From: Bacteroidota bacterium | GTDB lineage: Bacteria; Bacteroidota; Bacteroidia; Chitinophagales; Chitinophagaceae | Direction: 5' to 3' | Assembly (NCBI GenBank): GCA_016868815.1 | Contig: VGFQ01000001.1 | Coordinates: 248,001 to 312,000, forward strand | Length of the DNA: 64,000 nucleotides | In this document: piece after piece, positions 45,008 to 54,724 of the stretch | Position numbering within the stretch: the first letter of the stretch is position 1 | Layout: every line of letters starts with the position of its first letter | Notes under the pieces: model-generated | The model's database searches: none | What the model was told of the DNA's origin: nothing | The model's input: only the letters and a program-made list of their open reading frames with translations | Program-made: the position numbers and the translations under genes

Positions 45008-47368
45008 ATGAGAAGCACCTGGTTGTACTTCTTGGGAATGCTATGGGCCGAACTGCCGGCCACTGCTCAACGGCGATGGGACGGACAGGGTGCCGACAGC
45101 AGCTGGCAGAACCCACTCAACTGGCGTCCCGACGGACTGCCCCTCCCCTCAGACACCGTTCGGCTGGACCATACCCTTGTCCAGGGAGACTACCGCGTCT
45201 ATCTTCCCGACGGATCTGCAAGCGTTCTCCTCCGGTCCTTGCAGCTCGCACCCAGTCAGGGCCGACAGATTGCCCTGATCCTGCCATCGACAAACACGGC
45301 CAGTCCGGCGCTGCAAGTCACCGATACCGGCGACGGCCTGCGGCTGGAGGCCGGTGCCCTGCTCAAAAACGCTTCAGGCGCCTCCTCCGGCGAGCCCATC
45401 CAGCTCAACGGACGCCTGCGCATCGCCAACGGAGCCACCTACCTGCACCAAACAAGCCGGGGACATGCTAAGATCATCGACTGTCTCTCCAAAGCGCCAG
45501 GCACTGAAGAAGGCCTGTTCGCCTTCGATGTTCCAGGTACGGCCGGATACACGGTCTCATTGACGGGCAACGCCTTTGGAAGCCTGGCACTGAGGGCTGC
45601 AGCCGCCGGCGGGAGCAAATCCTACAGCGGCAGCGGGGGCAGTGACTGCCTCCTCCGGGGCGCACTGCAGATCGAGGCGGGAGCCTCCCTCACCACCACC
45701 CTCAGCGGCAACCTCCTCCTGCAGGGAGATCTGCAGATAGAAGGCCTGCTGAACCTCTCCCCCGCCACCATAGCCCCCTCCGCTAGAAGCCTGATCCTAT
45801 GCGGCCGAAAGGAGCAACGCATCGTAGGAAACGGGCGACTGCTGCTGAGCGCCAGTTTCCGCCACATCGAAGTGAAGCCTTCCACGCAGGTCCGGCTGCA
45901 GCGCAACCTCAGCCTACCGCTCGCCAGCCAGGAGTTCGTTGTGCACGACAGTGCAACCCTGCACTTGGGAAACACCCACCTGGAAGGAGAAGGAACCTTC
46001 CGCTGCCTAGATGGCGCCACCATCGACATAGGGTCCCCCGACGGACTACAGGCCACAGGCCCCCTAGGGAATGTACGCACGCGCACCCGCATATTCAGCG
46101 CAAAAGCACACTATCGGTTCAGCGCTGCCGGCCCGCAGTCGGCTGGAGACGGAATCCCAGCCCGCATCCACAGCCTTACAGTAGACAAGCCTTCCGGCAG
46201 CCTAACACTTGCAAAGCCGCTCCGGGTGACCACCGCCCTCTCACTGATCAAAGGGTCCATCGCCTCCAGTTCTGACACAATACTCTCCCTCGAAACAGCA
46301 GCCCTCTCGAATGCTGGAAATCTCTCCAACCCATCTGCAAGCGGTTGGGACTCCTCGTATGTGGAAGGCCCACTCCGCATACAGGCGGTAGCCCACCGAA
46401 GCCTCCTCCTCCCACTCGGACATATCCACACACATGCACCGCTTCGCATCGAACTCACACAACCCACCACAGCCTGGATGAGAGCAGCATACCGTAAAGG
46501 CCCACCGCCAGACACCCTCCGCCCGGGGAACCATGGATTACTCCGATTCACAGGGCCGGGCTATTGGCAATTGCTGCCGGACAGCCCCATGACAGGCATT
46601 GCCGCCTGGGTCGCCTTCCGCTGGAAGCCGCCGGATAGCACAGAGCCCTCTCCCGGTTGGAAAAACTCCCTCCGGGTTGCCTATGGAAGGGATGCCGGTG
46701 GCACGTTGACCTGGGAAAGAGCGGGCCTTTCCTCCAACATCCAAACAGACAGCCAGGGGGGCTGGCTACAGCCGGCACCTGCTCTTACGCAATTCGGCCA
46801 TTTTGCCCTGGCCATGGGCATCCCAGATGCCGGCCTACCCCTCACCGCCATCCACCTCAAGGCTCAGACCATGGGTAAAAGCATCCGATTGGAATGGAAG
46901 GTAGAAGGCACGGAAGAAAACGCCCAGTTCCAAATCGAACGCAGTGGACATTCCACCCACTTCGAGCCGATCGCCCGCATAGACGCTGCCGACATACAGA
47001 ATATGCAAGCCTTTTCATACACCGACGACAGGCCCCTGCCCGGCATGAATCTTTACCGCATCAAAGCATGGGTTCAAAGCTTGCCAACCCTCACATCTCC
47101 GGTAAGGACGGTTCGTTTGAACACATCCCCAGACTTGCGAATGTTTCCCATCCCTACCCATCGTTGGCTACACATACAATGGCCTGGGCAGCAAGCCGCG
47201 TGCAGCGCAGAGATACGATCTGTCAGCGGTCAGACCGTCATGAAACTCAGGCTCGATAAGGGAATCGTCAACACCATCGACGTGGATAGGCTGACCCCGG
47301 GAAGGTATATCCTATGCATCTGGCAGAATGGGGTGGCAGAAGCCCATCCGATTCTTCGGATGAGATAA
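45008..47368 (+). CDS. Large secreted protein with T9SS C-terminal sorting domain
   Basis: The 786-residue protein has a signal peptide (ending near ATAQ, residue 21). The first 500 residues are repetitive beta-strand sequence with no catalytic motif, suggesting a beta-helix or adhesin-like fold. A fibronectin-like module follows near 620-700, and the last 80 residues match the type A T9SS sorting domain (RMFPIPTHRWLHIQW, EIRSVSGQTVMKLRL, LTPGRYILCI). It is therefore probably secreted by T9SS and attached to the surface. Function unknown. Confidence 0.82.
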   Translation: MRSTWLYFLGMLWAELPATAQRRWDGQGADSSWQNPLNWRPDGLPLPSDTVRLDHTLVQGDYRVYLPDGSASVLLRSLQLAPSQGRQIALILPSTNTASPALQVTDTGDGLRLEAGALLKNASGASSGEPIQLNGRLRIANGATYLHQTSRGHAKIIDCLSKAPGTEEGLFAFDVPGTAGYTVSLTGNAFGSLALRAAAAGGSKSYSGSGGSDCLLRGALQIEAGASLTTTLSGNLLLQGDLQIEGLLNLSPATIAPSARSLILCGRKEQRIVGNGRLLLSASFRHIEVKPSTQVRLQRNLSLPLASQEFVVHDSATLHLGNTHLEGEGTFRCLDGATIDIGSPDGLQATGPLGNVRTRTRIFSAKAHYRFSAAGPQSAGDGIPARIHSLTVDKPSGSLTLAKPLRVTTALSLIKGSIASSSDTILSLETAALSNAGNLSNPSASGWDSSYVEGPLRIQAVAHRSLLLPLGHIHTHAPLRIELTQPTTAWMRAAYRKGPPPDTLRPGNHGLLRFTGPGYWQLLPDSPMTGIAAWVAFRWKPPDSTEPSPGWKNSLRVAYGRDAGGTLTWERAGLSSNIQTDSQGGWLQPAPALTQFGHFALAMGIPDAGLPLTAIHLKAQTMGKSIRLEWKVEGTEENAQFQIERSGHSTHFEPIARIDAADIQNMQAFSYTDDRPLPGMNLYRIKAWVQSLPTLTSPVRTVRLNTSPDLRMFPIPTHRWLHIQWPGQQAACSAEIRSVSGQTVMKLRLDKGIVNTIDVDRLTPGRYILCIWQNGVAEAHPILRMR

Positions 47369-47425
47369 ATAGGAATGCTGTACGAAAATCTGCAGCAAGG
47401 AAATCAGAAAGGCGCGGCAGTCCCA

Positions 47426-47776
47426 TTACACGGCAAAGCTCTCGCCACAGGCACAGGTACGGCTGGCATTGGGGTTCTGGAAGTAGAAGCCCTTCCCATC
47501 AAGCCCATCAGAATAGTCCAGCATCGTATTGAACAGGTATAAGACACTCTTCATATCCGTGACGATCCGCATCCCCTTGTCCGTGAAAACCTGATCCGTA
47601 GGTTGGCTGACATCATCAAACTCCATCTTATAACTAAGCCCCGAACAGCCACCGCTCACCACACTCACCCTAACAAAAGAGTCAGGGCCACGGCCCTCCG
47701 CTTCCATCAGATGCCTCACCCGGGCCAGTGCTGCATCACTGATGAACAGACCTTCTCCAATGGTCATTGTACTCAT
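47426..47776 (-). CDS. IscA/HesB-type iron-sulfur cluster carrier
   Basis: The 116-residue A-type carrier has three conserved cysteines in SGGCSG and CACGES, which bind or transfer Fe-S clusters to apoproteins. ALARVRHLM and GMRIVTDMKSVLYL are family segments. The ATG at 47774-47776 is preferred; a second ATG nine bases later is possible, and the longer frame upstream overlaps the divergent epimerase gene. Which paralogue (IscA, SufA or ErpA) is not clear. Confidence 0.9.
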   Translation of the reverse strand: MSTMTIGEGLFISDAALARVRHLMEAEGRGPDSFVRVSVVSGGCSGLSYKMEFDDVSQPTDQVFTDKGMRIVTDMKSVLYLFNTMLDYSDGLDGKGFYFQNPNASRTCACGESFAV

Positions 47777-47863
47777 AGAGGATAAATGATTTAAACACAA
47801 AAATACAGCTCCGCCGCATACCGACACAGAAACCGGCCCCATGGCAATCCCTACCTTTATGAC

Positions 47864-48265
47864 ATGGACAAGGTGGAACACATCGGCATTGCGGTTCGCA
47901 GCCTCGACATATCCATCCCACTTTACGAAAAGCTGTTGGGAACGACCTGCTATAAACGGGAACGGGTGGAGTTAGAACGGGTAGAGGCCGCCTTCTTCCG
48001 TCAGGGGGAGACCAAGATAGAACTGTTACAAGCGACCGACCCGCAGAGTGTCATTGCCAACTTCATCGAAAAACGGGGAGAAGGAATGCACCATGTCGCC
48101 TTCGCAACGCTCGACATCCGGGGCGAGATGCAACGCCTGCAGCAGGAAGGCTTCCGCCTTCTCAGCGAGTCACCCAAGCCTGGCGCCGACGGCAAATGGG
48201 TCTGCTTCGTACACCCGAAAGACACCACTGGCGTACTCTTAGAACTCTGTCAGGACATGGCCTGA
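47864..48265 (+). CDS. mce: Methylmalonyl-CoA epimerase
   Basis: The 133-residue glyoxalase-fold enzyme interconverts (R)- and (S)-methylmalonyl-CoA. It starts VEHIGIAVRSLDISIPLYEKLLG, with the metal-binding histidine near residue 6 and further ligands in GMHHVAF and GVLLELCQ. It works with B12-dependent methylmalonyl-CoA mutase, not present here. A TACCTTTA near-match to the -7 box (47852-47859) sits just before the ATG, giving a very short leader. Confidence 0.92.
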   Translation: MDKVEHIGIAVRSLDISIPLYEKLLGTTCYKRERVELERVEAAFFRQGETKIELLQATDPQSVIANFIEKRGEGMHHVAFATLDIRGEMQRLQQEGFRLLSESPKPGADGKWVCFVHPKDTTGVLLELCQDMA

Positions 48266-48278
48266 AGCCAGAAAAGGA

Positions 48279-48992
48279 TCAGGAAATGCCCAGCTTCTCG
48301 ACCGCCAGCTGAGCTGCAATCTGGCTAGCGTCTTTCTTGTTATACGCCTTACCTTCCGCCACCAACTGCCCATCGATCATCGCGCCGATCCGAAAGACCC
48401 GACGGCCCTTCTCCATTCGCTCATCAAGGGTATCGAAGCCGATCGTCTTGCCATTGCGGTTGGCCCAGCCGTAGAGTTTGTTCTTGTGATTGATCTCGAG
48501 GGTCTCAAGATCCTCCATGAAGAGGTGCGGGGTGATGATGCGCTTGAAAATCCAGCGTTTGGTAAGATCATAGCCTTTGTCGAGATAGATGGCACCGACC
48601 AGCGCCTCCAGCGTGTTACCGAAGATTTGGCTGGCCTTCAAGGAGCTGTCGTTGCGGTTGAAATGGGTCACCTTCTTGATGCCCATCTTCAGTGCAATCT
48701 CATTGAGGGTCTGCCGATTCACCATCTTGCTCCGCATCTCGGTGAGATAGCCTTCGCCACGGTACGGATAGCGCATGAACAGATAGTCTGCCACGACACC
48801 ACTGAGGATGGCGTCCCCTAAATATTCCAGTCGCTCGTTGTTCTGGTCAGCTCCTTCCCGTACAGAGCGATGGCTCAGTGCCGTGGTATATAGCGTCATA
48901 TCCCCCGGCATAAACCCTAGGATATTGGTGAGCTGGTGGACGTACTTCCGCTCATTGGAGGGAATGAAAAGATATCGTAGCCAGAATTGCAA
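48279..48992 (-). CDS. rnc: Ribonuclease III
   Basis: The 237-residue endonuclease cuts double-stranded RNA in rRNA and mRNA processing. The catalytic signature NERLEYLGDAIL and second acidic cluster GNTLEALVGAIYLD are present, and the double-stranded RNA-binding domain ends the protein (AYNKKDASQIAAQLAVEKLG). The start is TTG at 48990-48992; the first in-frame ATG would remove 27 residues of the endonuclease fold. It is third in the acpP-fabF-rnc operon, 54 bases after fabF. Confidence 0.92.
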   Translation of the reverse strand: MQFWLRYLFIPSNERKYVHQLTNILGFMPGDMTLYTTALSHRSVREGADQNNERLEYLGDAILSGVVADYLFMRYPYRGEGYLTEMRSKMVNRQTLNEIALKMGIKKVTHFNRNDSSLKASQIFGNTLEALVGAIYLDKGYDLTKRWIFKRIITPHLFMEDLETLEINHKNKLYGWANRNGKTIGFDTLDERMEKGRRVFRIGAMIDGQLVAEGKAYNKKDASQIAAQLAVEKLGIS

Positions 48993-49046
48993 GTAGAATG
49001 TGTTGGATAGATGAGGGTTGGTAGCGACCCCCGAGGCCCGTCGGTA

Positions 49047-50297
49047 TCAGGCAAACTTACGAACGATCACAGAGGCATTATGCCCCCCGAAGCCGAAGGT
49101 ATTGCTCAGTGCTGCCCGCACCGGACGTCGCTGGGCCTCGGCAAATGTAAAGTTCAGGTTCGGGTCTAGTTCGGGGTCAGGCGTGTGGTGATTGATGGTA
49201 GGCGGGACGATGTTGTGCACGACAGACAGGATGCAAGCGATGGCCTCCACAGCCCCTGCCGCTCCAAGCAGGTGCCCGGTCATCGACTTGGTGGAGCTGA
49301 TGTTAAGCCGGTAGGAATGGTCTCCGAATACACCCAGGATCGCCTTGGTCTCGGCAATATCCCCCAGGGGGGTAGAGGTGCCGTGGACATTGATATAGTC
49401 GATGTCTTCAGGAACCATGCCGGCATCTGCCAGGGTGGCCCTCATGACATTGAGCGCACCCAGTCCTTCGGGATGGGGTGCTGTGATATGATGTGCATCC
49501 GCCGTGGCACCGCCGCCGGCGATTTCACAATAGATGCGGGCGCCCCGGCGCAGGGCGTGTTCCAGCTCTTCCAAGATGATGGCACCGCCGCCTTCTCCCA
49601 TGACAAAGCCGTCGCGGTCCTTGTCAAAAGGTCGGGAAGCCGTCTTTGGGTCATCGTTCCGTTCACTAAGGGCCTTCATTGCATTGAAGCCCGCGACGCC
49701 GGAATCACTGATGACGGCCTCACTGCCACCGGCCACCATCACATCTGCTTTTCCGAGGCGGATATAATGGGAAGCCTCGATAATGGCATGCGTGGAGGAG
49801 GCACAAGCGCTCACCACGGCAAAATTTGGACCTCGGAAGCCGTGTCTCATGGAGATTTGACCCGCGGCAATATCGAGAATCATCTTCGGGATGAAGAAAG
49901 GGTTAAAGCGGGGTGTCCCATCGCCCTTGGCATAGTTGATGACCTCTTCCTGGAAAGTGACGAGTCCGCCAATGCCACTGGAAAAGATAACACCGGTCCG
50001 GTCCGGGTCTACCATACCCGCGCCAATCTTGGCATCCTGGATGGCTTCATCACTGGCAACGATCGCCAGCTGAGTGAAACGGTCTAATTTACGGGCCTCT
50101 TTTCGGTCCAGATAGGCGACCGGGTCGAACCCCTTGACCTCGCAGGCAAAGCGGGTTCTGAACTTAGTGGCGTCGAAGAGCGTGATGGCATCAGCGCCAG
50201 ACACCCCCTGGAGCAGGCCCTGCCAATAGTCCAAAGCCGTATTCCCGATCGGAGTGATGGCACCAATGCCGGTGACTACAACGCGCTTCAATGACAT
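49047..50297 (-). CDS. fabF: 3-oxoacyl-ACP synthase II
   Basis: The 416-residue condensing enzyme elongates fatty acids on ACP. The nucleophile is Cys165 in SACASSTH, and the two catalytic histidines are in VHGTSTPLGD and FGFGGHNA. The full family length and start (KRVVVTGIGAITPIG) are present. It lies 33 bases after acpP, its carrier protein. Confidence 0.95.
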   Translation of the reverse strand: MSLKRVVVTGIGAITPIGNTALDYWQGLLQGVSGADAITLFDATKFRTRFACEVKGFDPVAYLDRKEARKLDRFTQLAIVASDEAIQDAKIGAGMVDPDRTGVIFSSGIGGLVTFQEEVINYAKGDGTPRFNPFFIPKMILDIAAGQISMRHGFRGPNFAVVSACASSTHAIIEASHYIRLGKADVMVAGGSEAVISDSGVAGFNAMKALSERNDDPKTASRPFDKDRDGFVMGEGGGAIILEELEHALRRGARIYCEIAGGGATADAHHITAPHPEGLGALNVMRATLADAGMVPEDIDYINVHGTSTPLGDIAETKAILGVFGDHSYRLNISSTKSMTGHLLGAAGAVEAIACILSVVHNIVPPTINHHTPDPELDPNLNFTFAEAQRRPVRAALSNTFGFGGHNASVIVRKFA

Positions 50298-50330
50298 GAG
50301 AGGAGGATTGTCGGGTGACCGGCTGCAGGG

Positions 50331-50567
50331 TCACTTGGCGTTATCCTCTAGGTAGGCGATTGCCTGGCCGACCGTGGTAATCGTCTCAGCCTGCTCATCG
50401 GGTATGTTGATATTGAACTCCTTCTCAAATTCCATGATTAGCTCGACCGTGTCGAGGGAGTCTGCGCCAAGGTCGTTGTTAAAGGAGGCTTCCGGAGTGA
50501 CCTCCGCCTCGTCAACGCCCAGTTTGTCTACGATGATTTTCTTTACCCGGGCAGCGATGTCTGACAT
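50331..50567 (-). CDS. acpP: Acyl carrier protein
   Basis: The 78-residue acidic carrier has the phosphopantetheine attachment serine in ADSLDTVE (Ser37). Three main helices and the start [18 protein letters not shown] match the family. The ATG at 50565-50567 was chosen over a longer open frame, which would run through the promoter. First gene of acpP-fabF-rnc. Confidence 0.96.
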   Translation of the reverse strand: MSDIAARVKKIIVDKLGVDEAEVTPEASFNNDLGADSLDTVELIMEFEKEFNINIPDEQAETITTVGQAIAYLEDNAK

Positions 50568-50594
50568 GACAGTTGATTTTGGTGAATATGGCCG

Positions 50595-50623
50595 CAAAAA
50601 TATGTTTTTTGGTTCAAAAACAA
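50595..50623 (-). promoter_or_regulatory. Promoter of acpP-fabF-rnc
   Basis: The minus strand has TTG (50621-50623), an 18-base spacer and TATTTTTG (50595-50602), matching the -33 and -7 elements of Bacteroidota promoters. The -7 box lies 28 bases upstream of the acpP ATG, in an AT-rich stretch. This is the best-formed promoter seen in the window. Confidence 0.6.
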
Positions 50624-50783
50624 TTTTTGACCGCCTCCCCGTCTGCCAGAACATGCCTTTTTTGCGAGGGCCACGACGGGCATCTTTGTCTGCAATCTGT
50701 TAAAACTTCAGCCTGTTTCCCTTGTCCTTGGCTATGTTTCCTGTATCTTCAACAGCTGCGCTATGCCATAAATCAGCTCATTT

Positions 50784-51215
50784 ATGCCACTAAGGATCAT
50801 TGACCATGGCTCCCGGGAGTACGACCAGATGGTCGAGCTGCGGTTGGAGATCCTCCGAAAACCCCTGGGTCTCCGGTTTACCTCGGAGGAGCTGCAGCAA
50901 GAAAAAGAAGACATCCTGCTGGGGGCCTTCGATGAAGAACACCTGCTGGCCTGCTGCCTCCTGACCCGTCAGGATGCGGAAACCTGCCGGCTTCGGCAGA
51001 TGGCCGTCGTCAATAGCCTGCAAGGCCGTGGGCTGGGGGGTTCCCTCCTGCATTTCGCAGAGAATGTGGCCAAGGACAGGGGATACCGTATGCTGGCCAT
51101 GCATGCCCGGAAGACGGCCGTCGGCTTTTATGAAAAACAGGGCTACCGGTTGGAAGGACCAGAGTTCGAAGAAGTCACCATCCCACATCTGCGGATGCAG
51201 AAGATGCTCGTCTAA
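50784..51215 (+). CDS. GNAT-family N-acetyltransferase
   Basis: The 143-residue single-domain acetyltransferase has motif A RQMAVVNSLQGRGLGGSLL near 72-90, containing the acetyl-CoA pyrophosphate loop QGRGLG. AMHARKTAVGFYEKQGYRLEG completes motif B. The substrate is unknown. It is divergent from acpP with a 216-base gap and stands alone. Confidence 0.88.
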   Translation: MPLRIIDHGSREYDQMVELRLEILRKPLGLRFTSEELQQEKEDILLGAFDEEHLLACCLLTRQDAETCRLRQMAVVNSLQGRGLGGSLLHFAENVAKDRGYRMLAMHARKTAVGFYEKQGYRLEGPEFEEVTIPHLRMQKMLV

Positions 51216-51346
51216 GGATAAGCGACACCGTGCACTGTGATGGATTACCCCAATCGAGATGCCTGATCCACATGCTACATGAAAGATGCCCGGGAGCTTC
51301 CCGGGCATCATGGTTTCTCATTCGGTCAAACAGATTATAACCTTCT

Positions 51347-54300
51347 TCAACTGCAGCCCAAGCTGTTGCCACAGTTCAGGCATTTATAGCAAGTGCCGCT
51401 GCGGATCGTCAGGTGTCCACAGACATTGCATGCCGGGGCGTCGCTCTGCATGTTCTTCATGTATTGTTGCGTGGCCGTCTCCGAAGAAGCCGAATGGCTA
51501 GCCCTTTGTGGCCGCAGGGAAGCATTGCCACCTGCGGAAGGCACTGCCGGTGCGATCACCCGGACATCTGAGAGGCTGGGGGTTCGGTCAGATGGGGCAT
51601 CAGCATCCTCTCCATCCCATTGGCCTGAGCCAGCCTGCGTCACTTCGGGGCTATCGATCTGGTGGACAAGTTCCGTGTTACCCAGGTATTCATAGGCAAG
51701 CACCCGGAACACGAAGTCTACGATGGAGGTCGTCCGTTTAATGTTGGGATGGTCGACGAAGCCGGCAGGCTCAAACTTGGTGAATACGAATTTCTCCACG
51801 AACTCCTCCAGCGGAACGCCGTATTGCAGGCCTACCGAGACGGAGATGGCAAAGCAGTTCATTAGGCTGCGGAGCGTAGAGCCCTCTTTGGCAAGGTCTA
51901 CAAAGATTTCTCCAAGGGTGCCGTCGCCGTATTCGCCGGTTCGTAGGAACAAGGTCTGGTTGTTGATCTTAGCCTTTTGGGTGAAGCCCCTGCGCTTGGC
52001 AGGAAGCGTCTTGCGCTCCACGATGCGGGAGAGCTGACGCTTTAGCTTGGTATCGGGGGAAGCCTGCATGCGCTTCTGCAGTTCTTCCAGCAAGTCTTCG
52101 ACCGTCAGCATGCCAACATCAAGCAGGGAGACGTCGGCTGGCTTATCCAATGGGGTGGCTTTTGCCTCTGTAGATGTTTCGGCATCTGCCTTCTTCGTCT
52201 CACTCTTGTTGCTGAGGGGCTGGCTGAGCTTGGAACCGTCGCGGTATAAGGCACAGGCCTTCAACCCCAGCTTCCAGCTGATCAAGTAGCAGTCGGCCAC
52301 TTCTTCCATCGTCGCCTCATTGGGCAGGTTGATGGTCTTAGAGATGGCACCGCTGATGAAGGGCTGTACGGCCGCCATCATGCGGATATGGCCATGCGGT
52401 TGGATATAGCGTTGCCCTTTCTTACCGTTCTTGTTGGCGCAGTCGAACACAGGGTAATGCTCTTCCAGAAGACAGGGGGCCCCTTCGATGGTCATTGCCC
52501 CACAGACATAGTCGTTGGCGGCCTCTATCTGAGAGGCGGTGAAGCCAAGCTCTGCCAACAGGTTCCATTCGTAGTCATAGAACTGATCTTCGGTGAAGCC
52601 GAGCCTTTGTAGGCATTCCGCCCCCAGCGTATGCACGTTGAAGACAAAACCAATTTCGAAGGCTGCTTTCACCGCCTCATCCAAGCGGCGAATCTCTTCG
52701 GCGATGAATCCCTTCTCACTCAAGGTCTGATGGTTGATGAAGGGGGCTCCCGCAAAGCTAGCGGAACCGACAGCATATTTGATGATGGCTTCCGCATCCC
52801 TCTCTGAATAGCCGAGGTTGCGAAGGGCCTGGGGCACTGACTGGTTGATGATTTTAAAATAACCGCCTCCGGAGAGTTTCTTGAATTTGACCAACGCGAA
52901 GTCCGGCTCCACCCCTGTTGTGTCGCAGTCCATCACCAGTCCGATGGTGCCTGTAGGCGCGATCACCGTCGTCTGTGCATTGCGATATCCGAACTTTTCT
53001 CCCATCTCGACGGCATCATCCCAGGCACGGCAGGCCGAACGCAGAAGGTAGTCGGGGCAATACTGCGCCTGTATGCCCTGTGGCAGGATGCGCAGGCCGG
53101 TGTAGGCGTCTTCGGCATCGTAGGCAGCTGCTCGATGGTTGCGCATAACCCGAAGCATGTCTTCACGATTCTCTTCGAACCGGGCGAATGGTCCCAGGAT
53201 GGAAGCCATTTCAGCGGAGGTCTTATAGGAGATGCCCGTCATGATGGCGGAGAGAGCGCCGGCGATGCCACGGGCTTCTTCGCTGTCGTAGGGGATGCCG
53301 CTGACCATCAGCAGGCTGCCGAGGTTGGCATAGCCGAGGCCAAGGGTGCGGTAGTCGTAGCTGAGCTGGGCTACCTCCCGGCTGGGAAACTGCGCCATGA
53401 GCACGGATATTTCGAGCACAGTCGTCCAGAGACGGACGGTGTACTCGAATCCTTTCACGTCGAAGATGTTGTTGGACTCGTTATGGAACCTGCGGAGATT
53501 TATAGATGCCAGATTGCAGGCTGTGTTGTCCAGGAACATGTATTCGCTGCAAGGGTTGGAGGCGCGGATGCGGCCACCCTTGGGGCAGGTATGCCATTCG
53601 TTGATGGTGGTATCGTACTGAGTGCCGGGGTCGGCGCACCGCCAGGCGGCATAGGATATCTTATCCCACAGAATTTTGGCAGGTACCCGCTTCATGACAC
53701 GGCCGTCCATGCGGCCCGTCAGTTCCCAATCCTCTCCGCGCTCAAGCCTTTCGAAGAACTCATTGGGAATGCGTACAGAGTTGTTGGAATTTTGCCCGCT
53801 GACAGTCCGGTAGGCCTCGCCCTCGTAGTCGCTGGGGTAACCGGCAGCAATCAACGCACCCACCTTCTTCTCTTCTTCCACCTTCCAGTCAATGAAGAGT
53901 TCAATCTCTGGATGGTCCATGTCGAGGCAGACCATCTTAGCAGCACGGCGAGTCGTCCCGCCGCTCTTGATGGCACCGGCCGACCGATCCCCGATTTTCA
54001 GGAAGCTCATCAGACCGGAGGATGTCCCTCCCCCACTGAGCTTCTCTCCTTCACCACGGAGGTTTGAGAAGTTGGTGCCGACGCCAGAACCGTATTTGAA
54101 GATGCGCGCCTCGCGCACCCAGAGGTCCATGATGCCTCCATCGTTCACGAGGTCGTCGTCGACACTGAGGATAAAGCAGGCATGGGGCTGGGGCCGCTCA
54201 TAAGCAGAGGTCGAACGTCGGAGCTTAGCATCGGCGGGGTCTACATAGTAATGGCCCTGGGGCTTGCCTTTGATTCCATAACATTCATACAAGCCGGTAT

Positions 54301-54724
54301 TGAACCACTGGGGCGAGTTGGGCACGCAGGCCTGGTTGAGGATGCCATAGGCTAGCTCATCGTAGAAAACCTGTGCATCCTGAGCGGTGGCAAAATAACC
54401 GCTCCGTTCCCCCCATGCCCTCCAGCAGTGGGCCAGGCGATGGGCCACCTGACGGACGGAAGTCTCCCGACCCAGGGAGCCATCCGGCTGAGGGATGCCA
54501 GCCTTCCGGAAATACTTCTGAGCAAGTATGTCTGTAGCAATCTGGCTCCAATGGCTGGGCACCTCCACGTTGTTCATCTCAAAAACGACTTCGCCGGTGG
54601 GATTGCGGATAACAGAGGTGCGGTAGTCATATTCGAACATGTCGTACGGACTAACACCTTCGGTCGTAAAGTGGCGTGGAAACTTCATTCCCTGAGAGGA
54701 GGATTGCTTGGATTTGGATGCCAT
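51347..54724 (-). CDS. nrdJ: Adenosylcobalamin-dependent ribonucleotide reductase (class II)
   Basis: The 1125-residue enzyme reduces ribonucleotides using a radical from adenosylcobalamin. Conserved residues are Cys183 (PHACFIL), the Asn390, Cys392 and Glu394 set in NPCSE, and APTGTIG near 620. A C-terminal TSCPD-type domain (GTLGEIFVDLAKEGSTLRSL) is followed by a low-complexity linker and a cysteine-rich zinc ribbon (CNVCG...CYKCLNCGNSLGC) that probably serves in redox transfer. No class I NrdA/B is seen here. No cobalamin riboswitch motif is visible upstream. Confidence 0.94.
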   Translation of the reverse strand: MASKSKQSSSQGMKFPRHFTTEGVSPYDMFEYDYRTSVIRNPTGEVVFEMNNVEVPSHWSQIATDILAQKYFRKAGIPQPDGSLGRETSVRQVAHRLAHCWRAWGERSGYFATAQDAQVFYDELAYGILNQACVPNSPQWFNTGLYECYGIKGKPQGHYYVDPADAKLRRSTSAYERPQPHACFILSVDDDLVNDGGIMDLWVREARIFKYGSGVGTNFSNLRGEGEKLSGGGTSSGLMSFLKIGDRSAGAIKSGGTTRRAAKMVCLDMDHPEIELFIDWKVEEEKKVGALIAAGYPSDYEGEAYRTVSGQNSNNSVRIPNEFFERLERGEDWELTGRMDGRVMKRVPAKILWDKISYAAWRCADPGTQYDTTINEWHTCPKGGRIRASNPCSEYMFLDNTACNLASINLRRFHNESNNIFDVKGFEYTVRLWTTVLEISVLMAQFPSREVAQLSYDYRTLGLGYANLGSLLMVSGIPYDSEEARGIAGALSAIMTGISYKTSAEMASILGPFARFEENREDMLRVMRNHRAAAYDAEDAYTGLRILPQGIQAQYCPDYLLRSACRAWDDAVEMGEKFGYRNAQTTVIAPTGTIGLVMDCDTTGVEPDFALVKFKKLSGGGYFKIINQSVPQALRNLGYSERDAEAIIKYAVGSASFAGAPFINHQTLSEKGFIAEEIRRLDEAVKAAFEIGFVFNVHTLGAECLQRLGFTEDQFYDYEWNLLAELGFTASQIEAANDYVCGAMTIEGAPCLLEEHYPVFDCANKNGKKGQRYIQPHGHIRMMAAVQPFISGAISKTINLPNEATMEEVADCYLISWKLGLKACALYRDGSKLSQPLSNKSETKKADAETSTEAKATPLDKPADVSLLDVGMLTVEDLLEELQKRMQASPDTKLKRQLSRIVERKTLPAKRRGFTQKAKINNQTLFLRTGEYGDGTLGEIFVDLAKEGSTLRSLMNCFAISVSVGLQYGVPLEEFVEKFVFTKFEPAGFVDHPNIKRTTSIVDFVFRVLAYEYLGNTELVHQIDSPEVTQAGSGQWDGEDADAPSDRTPSLSDVRVIAPAVPSAGGNASLRPQRASHSASSETATQQYMKNMQSDAPACNVCGHLTIRSGTCYKCLNCGNSLGCS

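Noticed and set aside
53135..54067. 310-codon open frame antisense to nrdJ
   Set aside because: Shadow of the reductase, with no motif and no start context.
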